Assembly (NCBI GenBank): GCA_004026145.2 | Contig: CP034994.1 | Span: forward strand, 10,638,009 to 10,702,008 | DNA length: 64,000 bases | Origin: Takifugu bimaculatus | Lineage: Eukaryota; Chordata; Actinopteri; Tetraodontiformes; Tetraodontidae | Direction: 5' to 3' | Part shown: piece after piece, positions 31,265 to 48,665 of the stretch | Layout of the letters: every line of letters starts with the position of its first letter | Position numbering within the stretch: position 1 is the first letter of the stretch | Notes under the pieces: model-generated | Databases searched by the model: none | Told to the model about the DNA's origin: nothing | The model's input: only the letters and a program-made list of their open reading frames with translations | Position numbers and translations under genes: made by a program

Positions 31265-31270
31265 AATAAA
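31265..31270 (+). terminator. distal syn2 polyadenylation signal
   Basis: AATAAA in a T-rich context, the last good hexamer before the intergenic gap to raf1. Confidence 0.45.
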
Positions 31271-31583
31271 GCTTCATTTGCAATATGTGTTTGGGTCTGA
31301 GGGCTCGTCTTTAATCCGACTAAAGTCATTAAGATTAACCCAGTCTTATGATTTAATGAGACGATTTATGATTTCCTACTGAAGCGGCGGCATCAACCAC
31401 GATTATAATTGATTAGAATTAAAGACTTGTGGAGCATTTCCAAGTCTCTGCAATCTAATCTTTAAACATTTTTTTGATAAATCACCCACTCACATATCTC
31501 AGTGATTACTGGGTTTATAAAACCAACAAAAGTCGGCATAATACTCCATTTATGGATAATTATGCAGCAGGGGACGCGCCTGT

Positions 31584-31597
31584 TGCCATCTGGTGGT
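31584..31597 (-). promoter_or_regulatory. CTCF-like motif (reverse)
   Basis: The + strand reads GCCATCTGGTGG; its complement CCACCAGATGGC is a near-perfect CTCF core. Confidence 0.4.
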
Positions 31598-32093
31598 CTT
31601 CCACAAGAAGCCTCCGAGCAGACACGTTACCATAGTAACACAAGGAGCCCACTTGAGCCAAAATAATAAGAAGCAGCGGTGAGAAACCAGTAAATGGTTG
31701 AACTCTTGTTAAAACGAAGGCTGAGAATTCAGGAATCGGAGGACAACTATCAAAATGTCTCCCAAACATTTAACAGTTGGAGGAAATATAGTTTCCATTT
31801 GTTGCTCAATGGTTGCTCACATGGATCAAATAATCCAAAGTATTTACAGGACAATAAACCCTCCCGAGTTTGGGAAATCATTCAAGAATGTTTAGATTAA
31901 AATAACAGGGTTGAATGGACACGTATAAAAAAATAGAGAATAAAAGAATAAATGTCATGTCAAAAGTAAGTAGATCAGTATAAAATGATATTGTAGTTCC
32001 TGCAATTTTTTAAAATTATTTTTATAATTACAATACACACGTTGCAAAATGTATTAAACCACTCTTCTGTACCCGAAGCACTCTTCCCACGCG

Positions 32094-32107
32094 CCGCTAG
32101 ATGGCGC
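32094..32107 (+). promoter_or_regulatory. CTCF-like motif (forward)
   Basis: CCGCTAGATGGCGC matches the CTCF core and points away from the reverse-oriented motif about 500 bases to its left. Confidence 0.4.
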
Positions 32108-32624
32108 TGTCCCACCCACCACCTGAATGGTGGTGCTGGTTTGTCCGAATGCAAAACAAGAAACGTTACAATAAGCTTAAAAATAGTCGCGCAGGCGACT
32201 GTTTGCAGTCTTTGTCCACTGCTGCTGACTGTCAATAAGCGATTGCCTGATTTGCACGGTTAAAACAACCCTGTGATATTTTTACGACTCCGGGGTCAAA
32301 GAAAGACATAAATATAGCTCGCAGCAAAACGGCCTGTTTACTATAAATGTGTGAGATGTCCCTGTCCTGGAACAGGAATAACATGTGGGCTTCTGTCCTT
32401 CTCTCCTTCCTCTGAGCCCGCCAGAGGCTCATGGCGGTCCCCCCCCCCGAGGCTCCCACTCCAACAGCAAACTTCGCACCCCACCACTAAGTCTAGCACA
32501 TGTGTGGGACTTTGGCTGCAGGGAACAAGAGGAGCGTGACTTGGTGTCGAAGCTGACCTTTGATGGACGGGACATGTTGCGTCAACGACAAAGAGACGGC
32601 TCAGGCAAAGAAATTTAACTTAAT

Positions 32625-33344
32625 TTTATTAAAATATCGAATATGTAACTTTATTCCCAAGTTCACAATAAAACTTTTAACCTGCTGAAAATAGACTCGA
32701 CAAATTCATTTCCAAATCACTTTAAATATTTAAGACGACCTTGAGGACCGCTGAGAGGACGAGTCTACGCCACGGTTTACTCCTCAGCTACGAAGGGCGG
32801 CGTAGACCGAGGCGCATAAGCAAAAATGTGCAAATTCGATTCCCCGCCGCACGCGCTCACCTTCTGCCACAATCTGTGACCCCCACAAAAAAGCTGAAAT
32901 TAAGAAGAAAAAAAAATTACTGTCACCAGTTAAGACAATGAAAAAAAAACAACATAAAAACACGTCTGTACAACTAAAAGCTCTCGGTTGTAGAAACAGG
33001 AGGCGAACGGTGCGGGATCGCTTTAAAAGGTCCTCTTCATCGGCCGAGCAGACAGATCCCACTTTAGGGAAATCCTTCAATGTCCATGTATCGTTGCCAT
33101 GGTATTTACAGTACACTTTAAACCAAAAGCTTTGCTACGGCGGCGCCTCTACGTTATAAATAAGGCACCGCTTTAATGTGTCGTAATGCCAGATGCGTCC
33201 CTCCAGATGTGCTCCTCCCTACGCGGTACATCGATAAGCAGGAGTTTACGTGATTGCATGTATGCGTTTAGGTCTATATAGGCGACTGTACAGACAGAAC
33301 GAGGCACATTGAGCATGTTTTAAGGTATAGGGGTGGGGGGGTTT
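32625..33344 (-). other. raf1: raf1 3' UTR
   Basis: Sequence after the raf1 stop (reverse strand), ending at or near reverse hexamer AATAAA (32630-32625; another at 32655-32650). No competing gene is seen. Confidence 0.6.
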
Positions 33345-38591
<5,247 letters not shown>

Positions 38592-39790
38592 TAGTGAACC
38601 CTTGTGCTCGTAACGGTCTGGGGGACACGGGAGAAGCCTCACATGAGCCAACAGCAAGTCCAAATGCTACACGTCTAACACATCCTTGAGTCGCCACAGC
38701 TGCAGGCGAGAGGCTTCCGAGTTCTACGAAACAGTCTAAGATACATGGTCGAGAAATTGTGCGGACTAATCTTTAATCTCAAAGTGCAACTAATCCTCTT
38801 TGGTGATGGAACGATTAGGGCCACTTTAAGGTTGTGTCAGTATGTTAGTTGCAAGCCTTTATTGAAAAGTGGAAGGGAAACTTAAAGAGAAAGTGTTCTT
38901 TAAGGGCGTCATCCTTAATGAAATAATGTTGTCCTATTCTTTAAGAGTCACTTTAACATTATATATTGTGTGGCAACGCAAATGCACGACTATAAGCGGC
39001 CCAAAGTCTTCTGGGTAGAGCCTCAAAACAAGTATGCACAGGTACAAAAGTGCAGCCTATATTTATATTTCCATGTATACTCTGGTGACCCTTTTATTAA
39101 CGCAGGGAGGTTTAACTCCAGCTATCACCATTTTGGGGGTGGTTTTTTTAAAGCAAGCCCTAGAGGAGAAAGTGCCCTGGGTGTCCCCCACCAGGCTGCG
39201 GGCGCTGTGTTCACAACAAGTGCCACGATCCATCCAGAAAAGGGTATCAACAGACACAAAGTCTGGACTCATTCGGCTCGACTCCTGTTCCAACAGGTCA
39301 GCCTTGCTCGCCCGCACACGCCAGATAACCTCCACGCACGTCTCCGCGGCCACGCTTCAAATGTAGCCGATATTACTGTCAGCAGGTCGGCATTAACCGG
39401 AGCCAGGCACGCCTTGCTGAGTAGTAAAACAACCGCTACTACAATACGTGTACGCTTCGCTGCGGCCGTGGACGCTCGCAGTGTTTTTACAAGGCCTCGC
39501 AGAGGCACTGATCACCGGGAAAGTGCCGCAGGCCCTCGCAGCCCAACTATAGCCTTTTAACTTCACGGGTTTATGCGCCGAGGATCCATCTTTTGCCTTA
39601 CAAATCGCATGCCGATTCACTCCAGGAGAGGCCTATCTTTTTTTGCGGTTGCCGTTTCGAGGTGAAATACAAATTCTAGCGGTGTCGGGGGGGCCACTGG
39701 CCTGCGTTTGCTTACCAAGAGAAGTTAGAAAAGTTGCGCTCCGCCATAACTTCAGGAAAAAGTGGCGTCGGTGACATCATCATATTTGCA
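38592..39790 (-). other. raf1: raf1 5' leader and first intron
   Basis: The exon with the ATG appears to start at a CCCCCAG acceptor about 26 bases upstream of the ATG. A reverse donor (CTCTTG|GTAAGC, exon end 39716) marks a plausible non-coding first exon at about 39716-39780. The intron between holds a 196-codon forward open frame (38970-39560) without recognisable homology; I do not call it a gene. Confidence 0.4.
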
Positions 39791-41940
39791 ACGCATTCAA
39801 AGAAAAAGGAAAATGTCGAAGTCGGAGGGGCGGAAAAAATCCCAACACTATTCCTCCCGTATCAAGTAGTTGTAGCTACAAAGAAAGGGGTGAAGGTCAT
39901 ACGCGATGTTTTTACGAGTCGCCTGATTAGACGTAATGGAGGAAAAGTTTGAGCTGGTAAAAGCGGAAAAATCCGTCCGCCCCTCAAAGTCTCACGGCGG
40001 CGGTGGTGGTGGCGGCGTCGGTGGTGGGGAGGTATTCCTGAAGTCCCGTGAGGCGCTTTCAAATTAAAACGCCCATCGGCCCTGGAAAAGTGAAGCTGTT
40101 TCAGGAGAAGGTGAAAAGGTTCGGCTCGGTGTCGTGTGTCCGCCTGACGCCACCGACTGAAACAGGACCTGGCACTCATAACAAGCGTTGCGAGGCACCG
40201 CCGTCAGTGCGCAGTCACAAATTATGGCCCTCCTACCTAAAATGGTTTTTATTTAAATAAATAAATAAATCATTTGTTTACATGTTAAAAGCTGGCTGCG
40301 TGATCACATGGTTGCATATGCTGCGTTCAGGGTCACCAATAGCCCCATTTATTTCTACTACGTCAACCTGGAAATGAGTTCCTTTCGTGTAGATTTTCCA
40401 AAGTACATTCGATCCGTATGTTTTGCAAAGCGACGCCCACTACCGGTGTGGACTAAAAAATGGTTTAAATTGTTCACTACAGGGCACCATCATCTGGACA
40501 TGTCGGCACTGTGCATCACTGTGGAGATATTCTGTATTGTTATCATTTCAGACCTTACAATTGACGTATTTTCTTTTTCTTTTTCTTTTTTTTTAATAAT
40601 GCAAAGGTAACGAAGGCACGAGGTTGCAATTGGTGGGTAAACTGTAGCAACATTATTCTCTAGTTTTGATTAAGTCGTTATGTTTTCCTCATTAAACACG
40701 GTTTATGTCTAATTACACGGGTTATTAATAGTCCGGAACAGTAGCTTCTGCACTCACCATGTGCTCAGCATCTCCATAGAGTCCCAGTTCGGGTCCCCCG
40801 AGGTACTCTAACCCCTGTCAGGAAAATAGAGCTGACACATCTGAGGATAAACACAAGCAGGTTCATCAACAAAACCATCGACGAGGCTCCACACAGTCTC
40901 GGAAAAAGGTTCAGCTAAAAAGTAAAAAAACAAAACAAAAAAAAGCGCCACATTGTGCTTCATGCCAGTCTTTTATTTTGTGCATCTAACTTCATCTAAG
41001 AGGCTCTCAAATGCTGAATAGTGTTAGTGAAGATGAGGGCAGGGCTTTGACATTGGCAACAGCTTTAAGGTGTTCCATCCCATTGGGCATCACAATTACT
41101 CCGTTTTAGTCCGGCAGCGCTGTCTAGTAATACATTACACTTTCATTTTAAGTTTTTTGCAGCATGTTCTGGCTTATTCTCCCTGATTTGCATCACTGAT
41201 TGTAGATAATGAGTGTATACAGTAGTAATAACAGGAGCAGTTTGGGAGGTTTGCAAAGCCACCTTAAGGCTGAAATGAAAGCCTCTTCCCAACTTATTGA
41301 TCTGACGGAGCACTCAGGTCTGTAAGCTTAGATGCTGGCATCACCCATTATTGTCTCCATCATTTATCAAATGATGCAATCGAGGCAAATTAATTAACAA
41401 AAATACATCAATGTCATGCAATATTATGTTCGGCAAGTTGGGAGTGTTGACTTTGGCTGTCCACTCCTGTTTGGGGAAATGTAGATTTGTACTTTTGAGG
41501 CGATAATAAAATAATAATTATGACACTGTTGTTGAGAAACTCTTCATGCTTTTGCATGTTATTGGGACTAATATATAGATAACTCGTTCATTTCTTTGAA
41601 ATCTGTCACGAACAGGGAAATTCGCAAAATGGTCGCCAGGCTTTCGCCCAGCATAATTTTTTGAATATTTTATATGATCTTTATCCGTAGTATAGGGAAA
41701 AAAAAACGTTTCACATATTATCTTAGCTGAATGACGATGTTGTGGATCCGTTTCGACTTTAGTACAAAAACATAAACAACATGCATTTCCCTGTATCTGC
41801 CGCGTTGTTTGCCTCCTCAGTGGGCAAAGTCTATCGTGACAATGCATTATTTTGGCTACAGGTGGTTTAATAGTGGCAGCAATATAGAACGTTTATGATA
41901 ATAATCAAAATAGCACGACTCGAAAGGAGTCCTGTTGGAG
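39791..41940. other. intergenic region between raf1 and cnbp
   Basis: The left part has GGC/GGT-rich sequence near 40000 that may belong to the raf1 promoter. The rest is AT-rich with no recognised gene apart from the 57-bp exon-like block at 40758-40814. An exact inverted octamer ATTTGCAT lies at 41186-41193. Confidence 0.4.
40758..40814 (-). other. orphan exon-like block, 57 bp
   Basis: On the reverse strand an acceptor (CTGACAG|GGG) and a strong donor (ACATG|GTGAGTG) frame exactly 57 bases. One frame is open across it and reads GLEYLGGPELGLYGDAEHM; the other two frames contain stops. I do not recognise the peptide. It could be an alternative 5' exon of raf1, whose first mapped exon lies to its left on the same strand, or an exon of an unrecognised gene, or chance. 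Confidence 0.3.
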
Positions 41941-41978
41941 GCAGTCGATTTATGGACGGCGTACAGACGACACACGTG

Positions 41979-42051
41979 ATTGGTTGATTCCAGGGGGCGG
42001 TGTCCTAACACTCTCGTCTGTGATTGGCTGTTGGCAGAGTATGTGACCAAT
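41979..42051 (+). promoter_or_regulatory. cnbp: cnbp promoter with three CCAAT boxes
   Basis: ATTGG (reverse CCAAT) at 41979-41983 and 42023-42027, and CCAAT at 42047-42051, the last two 24 bases apart. Tandem NF-Y sites are typical of housekeeping promoters. They lie just upstream of the inferred non-coding first exon of cnbp. Confidence 0.45.
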
Positions 42052-42059
42052 GACCGCGC

Positions 42060-43786
42060 GAGTTTTTACTGGTTACTGTGAATGACAATTCAGGAACTGA
42101 AGCTCACACCGCATGTAGCGCAAAGAAGGAGGCGTAAACACTGAACTAGCTAGGTAGCAACAAAGGTAAGCAATTACCCAGCACGGACACAATTCACCTG
42201 GAAAAAATCCTACTAGGTTAGTCTCTAAAGAGTGATGTGTTTGTAGCCGTAATACGAACGTGCAGAACTCGATATCTTTATTTAAACAAACGCATCGCGT
42301 TGGCCTGGTCTCGAAATGGAGTAGGCAACGATTCTGGCCTGTTAGCGGTAACTCGTCACAACGACTTTGGCGTGTTCACGTTGCGCGGGAAATTTTGTGC
42401 TAGCCTTTAATTCGCATCGATATCCTTCCAAAAGATCGCACCGCAGGCAAACACCGCAATACCCGTCCATCCGATAGTTTGTTCGGAGCAAAATGAGCTT
42501 TTTCGTCGACTGAACCGCGCTCTCTGTCGTGGTCGTGCTCAGCTCTGCTAGCATGTGTTAGCTAGCAGTGCTTGTGGTGTCTCGCGAGTGCGCAGGGAAA
42601 AAAATACCAACGTGACTAGGCCAGTGCTAGCATAGCTCCAACCTTTGGCATTTGATCCTTGTCTGCAAGCGTAAAAATACCTCCGAGTACGTTTACGAGC
42701 TCGTGTGCGTGGCAGACGTTTAGGCGAGGACGCTTTTCACCGAGTTGAATTATTTTATTCTCGCCTAAGAGGCCCGTTTCGCCATTTTAAATGTATCAAA
42801 ACACAACGTGATGTTGCTGCCCTTTGGAGTTAGCCTTTCAAGTTAGCGTGCAGTCGCTCGGGATCCCCCCTTTTCCAAAGCGGTGATCTACCACCACTAT
42901 TTTAAGGTTACGTTGTCGATGAAAGATTTTAGTATCGCATCCCTCGCTGGTAGATTACCAACCCCTCGCCGCCGCCAGAGAGTTGTTAAATATTTAGCGC
43001 ATCACAGGCGCATGAATAGAAAACGAGGCCTGGCCTCCAGTCTAATTTTGTTCTCTTCCTCATGATTTGATCTCCACGTTGTTGGTCCTCCTCTGAAACG
43101 CAATTTTGTGGTCGCTAATGACGTCCCGCTATTCATTTGCTCGCATGCCCGACGACGTGTTTAGCCCCGTCAGCTAACCGAAGTTTGGCCTCAGCGTGTT
43201 GTCATTGACCAACTGGTGCTAGTTGGATCATCTGGTGGCCCTGCGTGCACGTTGGTGGGTGCACGTTGGTGCTCACACTAGTTGTGATATTAAGCAGCCT
43301 TCTTTCTTTTCCTCATCATTGACGCTGGGGACAAACTGCAAGCGTGGCATCAACAGCTGTTAGTTTACCGGGAGGCCCTGAGTTGGTTTATTCCTCGGGG
43401 GTTTATGCCATTGAATGGAAACCGTTTAGAATTGTAGCTGTGTACGTTGTTTCTCAAACTGCAGCTTTATAGTTTGATTCCTTTGAGCCATAATGGTGAT
43501 ATCCATGAAATCTGTGCATTACATATGGTTATTGGTATTTAAATGTAATGAATTGGTTAGTGTGCTTAATCAGACACACTTTGAGGGGGCTTCATTTATA
43601 TTTTGGTGTAGAAAAGCAAGATTCACCATTGGGAGTTAACCGTGTGTGATGTGAAAGCCTGATGGAACAAATAGACAACGTTTAAATGTAAAGCTTTGAA
43701 TTAGCTGTCTTAGAATCAGATTATCATTTGACACGTGTTTCCATTTAAATTGTGTATCTAATTACATTATTATTATTTTAAAGATA
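42060..43786 (+). other. cnbp: cnbp 5' non-coding exon and first intron
   Basis: A donor (CAAAG|GTAAGC) at 42165/42166 and an acceptor (TTTTAAAG) at 43782-43783 define a 1.6-kb intron inside the 5' UTR, leaving three untranslated bases before the ATG. This matches the human gene layout. In human CNBP this intron carries the CCTG repeat that expands in myotonic dystrophy type 2; I see no CCTG tract here. Confidence 0.55.
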
Positions 43787-44600
43787 ATGGACTTGGGTGG
43801 CAACAACGAGTGCTTTGGATGCGGCCGCACTGGTCATTGGATCAAGGACTGTCCTAAATCCAGCGGTCCTCGTGGACGTGGCCCCAGAGGACGGGGGCGA
43901 GTAAAGGGTAAGACGAAAATCACACCTCGGCCGACTCCGTGTCGTGTTACACTGTTTACCTCTACAGCTGACGTCATTTTTACTTGTTTCACACCGATTG
44001 TGTGTCGTTACAGAGCAGTTCTGCTATCGATGCGGAGAGCACGGACACATCGCCAGGGACTGTGAACAGCATGAAGACTGTAGGTGTTATGTTCAGTTTA
44101 AGTTCATTCATAGCAGTCTTTCATACACTGTTTGGGATTTTCCCGTGTCGATTTTTTTAGATTGTGCTCTTTTCCCCACAGCATGCTACAACTGCCACAA
44201 GAGTGGCCACATTTCCCGGGACTGCAAGGAGCCCAAAAGGGAGCGGGAGCACCTGTGTTACAACTGCGGGAAAGCTGGCCACGTGGCCCGCGATTGCGAA
44301 CATGCGAACGAGCAGAAGTGCTACTCCTGCGGCGAGTTTGGCCACATCCAGAAACTTTGCGATAAAGTGAAATGTTACAGGTGAGGCCGGCGTTTGCCGC
44401 GAGAGCCCGCCCCACCCCCACCCACGGGCTGTTTACATTCACCCTTGATGTTTAACCTAAACGGATGTCTCTTGTTACCCAGGTGTGGCGAGATCGGTCA
44501 CGTTGCTGTGCAGTGCAGTAAAGCCAGTGAGACTAACTGCTACAACTGTGGAAAGGCCGGCCACGTGGCAAGAGACTGCACCATCGAAGCCAGCGCATAA
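43787..44600 (+). CDS. cnbp: CCHC-type zinc finger nucleic acid-binding protein
   Basis: Single-stranded DNA/RNA-binding protein that promotes translation and resolves structured G-rich nucleic acid. Exons: 43787-43907, 44014-44079, 44182-44380, 44483-44600, giving 167 residues. Seven CX2CX4HX4C zinc knuckles are intact: CFGCGRTGHWIKDC, CYRCGEHGHIARDC, CYNCHKSGHISRDC, CYNCGKAGHVARDC, CYSCGEFGHIQKLC, CYRCGEIGHVAVQC and a final CYNCGKAGHVARDC. An Arg/Gly stretch (GPRGRGPRGRGR) lies between the first two knuckles, as in the family. The C-terminus DCTIEASA matches vertebrate CNBP. The product is slightly shorter than human (177) between knuckles 1 and 2. Confidence 0.97.
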
Positions 44601-45510
44601 TCAGTGCCCTCTGTTGCCCCTCCGTTTTTTTTTCTCAGATTGATGGTTGGTTGTATTATTTTCTCTGAATCCTCTTTACTGGCCAAAGTATGGCTGACGG
44701 AGGCTAGTCCCAGGCCAGTGAGCCTCTCGAAATGTAATACAAAGAAAGGGGTGAAAAAAAATCTTTCTGCATTCAATACAAAAAATGTTTTAGTTTGGTA
44801 GCAGTGTAATGTATAATGCTTTGTTAAAGATCCCCCTTTCCAAGCCACTGGTGTACAGAGGGACTCAACATATGGGAATCTATAGGACCTCGGAGCTTGT
44901 GGGTGAGAGTCTCAGTAAAACGAGATAGAAGAAGGGAGTAAATGGAAACTGAACTTCCATGTATGGTTATTTTGGTTTGTTTTAATGGGACACGAGTTGG
45001 CCAAGAGAGTAAAGACAAGGAAACATTTCATAACTTGATACGTTTCAGCCCTACAAGCAGCTACAAGGGCGGTGACATGTATATCAGCCCTGCAAGCAAC
45101 TAAACATGCTATAACTTTATGTTATATTGCTAAGGTATAACACATTTTGGAGGTATTAAAAGAATCATTCTTTTATACAAATCTGTTTACAATTTAAATA
45201 TCAAGTTGTAACCCAAGGTAGATTCTTCCTTTAAAATGGCTTTGGAATTATTTTTTTCTTTTTCTTTTTTACCTTGGCGAAATGTAACATCATCAATGTA
45301 ATGTCAGAACGGCAGAATTAGGAGTTATTTGGAATGAAAAATCTTTTCACAGAAATCAAAACGTTATTTTTGTACAATATCACTTAGTAGACTACTGTAT
45401 AAATACCATTTGCTTGTACTCAGTTTTTAAGTCGGAAGGAAAGTGCAACTGAAGTCCTAGAAAATAGAAATGTAATTTTAAACTATCAATAAAGCTGGAG
45501 GAGCACGGGG
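44601..45510 (+). other. cnbp: cnbp 3' UTR
   Basis: AT-rich untranslated sequence ending at AATAAA (45488-45493). No other feature is seen. Confidence 0.65.
45488..45493 (+). terminator. cnbp polyadenylation signal
   Basis: AATAAA followed about 15-30 bases later by GT/T-rich sequence, a good end signal. Confidence 0.6.
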
Positions 45511-46022
45511 AGAACATTTCTCTGGTCTGATTACTTTTTTCTTTGCATTTTTTGTACATTAACCACAACTATAATATGCGCAACGTGTCGAAATCCTGGG
45601 GGCTTCTGCGGAATGAAGCCTTTCAAACGGGTCCCATTGTAAAAGGAGACAAATGGCGAACTCTCCGGACCGAAAACAGGTTTCGTGAGTCGGGTAGAGA
45701 GCGCGCTGGTGTCCGTGAAGCGGCGCATTTGTCCGGGCTGTTGGCACGTTTGCGCAGGCTTGCGGAGGCTTGCGGAGGCGCAGAGCTCCACCTCGGACTC
45801 TAAAATGGCAGCGGGGGCTGCAGCAGTGCAGATGCTGCAGACCTTCGGCTCTTTCCGCCATCGAGACGCATCTGGAGGCCCCGCCCACTCGGCGCCTGAC
45901 GTCATCGCTTTAGCCCAGTCGGCGTTCGAGCCGAGACAAACAAGCGGCCGGAACGAGCCGGCTTCATGTGGGCTCTTTTTATCAGCCTTTCCCTCCGTTC
46001 AACCCGGGGATAGTTAGAGGCC
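45511..46022 (+). promoter_or_regulatory. hdhd5: hdhd5 promoter region
   Basis: GC-rich gap of about 500 bases between cnbp and hdhd5. It contains a full CRE, TGACGTCA, at 45897-45904, a nearby GC box (CCCCGCCC) and a YY1-like AAAATGGCAGC near 45802. The start site is not located. Overlapping open frames on both strands here look like CpG-island artefacts. Confidence 0.4.
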
Positions 46023-48665
46023 ATGAGGGGGCTGCTGCCGTTCTGCCGGGGGCTCTACCGCCTCGGTGACCGGCGATCCAGGACGGCCACCGCTGTCGGT
46101 CCTCGGGTCGAGTTTTGCGGGGGCCAGAGCAGCTCGAAGGTACGGAGCCATCGTTCGGTTTCTGCCTCTTTAACGATGAGGACTCAGGTTACGGTTGCCC
46201 GCCGGGTTGTGCGCGGTGTCCCCGGTGTTACGAACTTCCCGGCACGGATGCTGCGGTTCGGATGGACGGGTCTGACACCGGGCGCAGCGGCGGCTCAAAC
46301 GCTGTTTTTACGGCGCAAACAGGTCCGGAAAAACGCAGAGGAAGCCTCTTGAGCCGTTGCCGAATGGTTATTTATCATACTTTAGTGAGAATGGAACCAA
46401 ACACCGTGCTGTGCCGCGTCTGGTTTCCTGTTATGGTTCCACTGGTTGGCAGGGGCCCGTATGTTGAAAGGGGGAAAAAAGAATTAAGGGTCCACGTTGC
46501 GTCGGATCTGAGAAATAACTGCTAAAGTTGAACACGAATTCGGCCCTGCTCGGGCGTCTGATCCCAGCCTGTCAATCACATCCTTGCATGTTTGCTTCGG
46601 GTAACGTGTCTGGTTCCTCCTGCAGCCGCAGCCACGTTTCGGGCTGCTCTTTGACATCGATGGCGTGCTGGTGCGGGGAAGGCTGCCGATCCCCGCCGCT
46701 AGAAAGGCGTTCGAGAAGTTGGTTGACTCTCAGGGACGGTTCGTGGTGCCGGTAGTTTTTGTCACCAATGCTGGAAACTGCCTCCGACAGACAAAAGCCG
46801 ATCAGCTCTCGCACATCTTAGGAGTCCCCGTGAGTTCTTAAATTGTCCGCTTCCGCGTTCAAATCCCCTGTCATTGAATTTAAGTTGTTTTTAAAACCAC
46901 TGACCTATTTCTAGATAACCCAAGATCAGGTCATCATGTCCCACAGTCCCCTGCGAATGTTTAAGAGGTTGCATGATAAGTGTGTGCTGGTGTCGGGTCA
47001 GGGGCCTGTCCTGGAAATTGCCAAAAAGTATCCTGAAATGCTCAGCGCTGTTTAATTAGTACACTAGTAGCTTTCCTCTAACTTTAATTAGTTTGCATAT
47101 TATCTGCAAAACCATGATTATGATTCCACCAAATCTGACTTCCGTTTTTTGAAAACGCACTTGTCCTTAACGCCTCGTGTCCAGTCTGGGCTTCAACAAT
47201 GTTGTCAGTATTGATATCCTGAGAGAATCTTTCCCACTTCTGGACATGGTCGATCACAACAGGAGGCCTAAACTGCCGGTGAGAGTTCTCAGAAACCTGC
47301 TTACGTCAATAACACTAACGCGTTTGGATATGGATTAATGTTAGTATCTCATCTTTCTTTGAAAGTCCAATCCTGTTGGCAAGCTTCCGAACGTTGAAGG
47401 TAAGCAGCGAACGTCTCAGAGTCTGTTTATTTTTTCTCTCTTAAAGCTGCTGCTATTTTAAATGTTTAACACCTGATCCCAGCGGTGATTTTGTTCGGGG
47501 AGCCGGTTCGATGGGAAACCAACCTGCAGCTGATCATCGACATTTTGCTGACCAACGGCAACCTCGGCAGTGCCTACAACCCCCAAAACATTCCTCACCT
47601 CCCCCTGCTGGCCTGCAACATGGATCTCATGTGGATGGCCGAGGCGCAGTCTCCACGGTAATCGTCAAACACCATTGCCGCCGCCAAAGGCTCGGTGAAC
47701 CACAGCAGTCGTTTGAGATGCCTTCCTTGCTCGTGTCGCCTCAGGTTTGGTCACGGGACGTTTCTCGTTTGCCTGGAGAACATCTACAAGAAGATAACGG
47801 GCGAGGAACTGAAGTACGAAGCCCTCATGGGGAAACCCAGCGAACTCACTTACCACTTTGCAGAATACCTCATCAGAACCCAGGCGGTACAGAGGCAGTG
47901 GAAAATCCCCATTACCTCCCTTTATGCCATCGGGTAAGCTGAATTTGCTTTATTCCCATGTAATTATCAGAAAAAAGCAAGTTGGCGCCGTTTACAGCTG
48001 AATCATAAAGCCTTAGGCATTCCATACGACTGTAAAGTCTCTGCCTGTTGCGAGTAACAACACGCTTTTTCAACAGGTTTTAATTAATTGCGCTGCAATA
48101 GCTGCTTTATTTGTTCGTGTGCAAGGTTGTAAATACATCACTTCTTCCACCCCTTGTGAAAAACACACAATCGGCCAGTTTGGGGTTTTGTCATGACGGC
48201 TGTTGACATGCACGATCTAAACTCACTTCCCTATAAACTCAGGCATCTTCCTCATTCTCACTCCTCAGAGATAACCTCATGACGGACATCTACGGCGCCA
48301 ATCTATACAACCGCTATCTGGAGGATCGGATCTCTAGGAAGAACCCCAAAGCAATTGCCACGATGTTGGCTGCCACTGGGTCCACGACGTCTCTGTCGCA
48401 GGAGGAGGAGATAGACATTCTGGTGGAGAGCGAGCTGGCGCTTCCCTCCGCCACTTCCTGCAAGTCGGTCCTGGTCTGCACAGGGGTCTACAGCCCAGAT
48501 GCAGAGGTGCCGCCCGACGCCAGTCAGTGCATCAAAGAGACCGTTTTCCACGGACACCGGGACTTCAGGTTCGACCCTGGCCTGGTGGAGCCAAACCACA
48601 TTGTGCAGAACGTGGACGAAGCCGTGGACCTGATCTTTGAATGGGAGAAGTTTGTGCCTCAGTAG
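46023..48665 (+). CDS. hdhd5: haloacid dehalogenase-like hydrolase domain protein 5
   Basis: HAD-superfamily protein formerly called CECR5; its substrate is not settled. Exons: 46023-46139, 46626-46829, 46915-47027, 47185-47278, 47366-47399, 47483-47657, 47745-47933, 48269-48665. All phases agree, giving 440 residues (human 423). The N-terminus is Arg-rich and lacks acidic residues over the first 15 or so, consistent with mitochondrial import. HAD motif I is FDIDGVLVRG at the start of exon 2 (DxD nucleophile pair), and the late acidic motif GDNLMTDIYGAN spans exons 7-8. Exon 6 has LFGEPVRWETNLQLIIDILL and exon 7 RFGHGTFLVCLENIYKK, both diagnostic of this family. The final exon is longer than in mammals because of a Ser/Glu-rich insertion after NRYLEDRISRK. 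Confidence 0.95.

Larger units (their letters stand above)
29682..31290 (+). other. syn2: syn2 3' UTR
   Basis: Untranslated sequence after the TGA. Candidate end signals are ATTAAA at 30388-30393 and AATAAA at 31265-31270, so short and long forms are possible. It carries a long TG repeat near its start. No open frame here resembles synapsin domain E. Confidence 0.5.
31291..32624. other. intergenic gap between convergent syn2 and raf1
   Basis: No coding exon is supported. AT-rich sequence holds two strong CTCF-like motifs (listed separately). Open frames here are short and lack family resemblance. Confidence 0.5.

Noticed and set aside
38970..39560. 196-codon forward open frame in raf1 first intron
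   Set aside because: No recognisable domain, overlaps other open frames, lies antisense to raf1, and composition changes along it as expected for chance.
42166..43783. Search for a CCTG repeat like that of human CNBP intron 1
   Set aside because: No CCTG tract is present in this intron.
45531..46017. Open frames on both strands upstream of hdhd5
   Set aside because: They overlap each other in a CpG-rich promoter and lack family resemblance.
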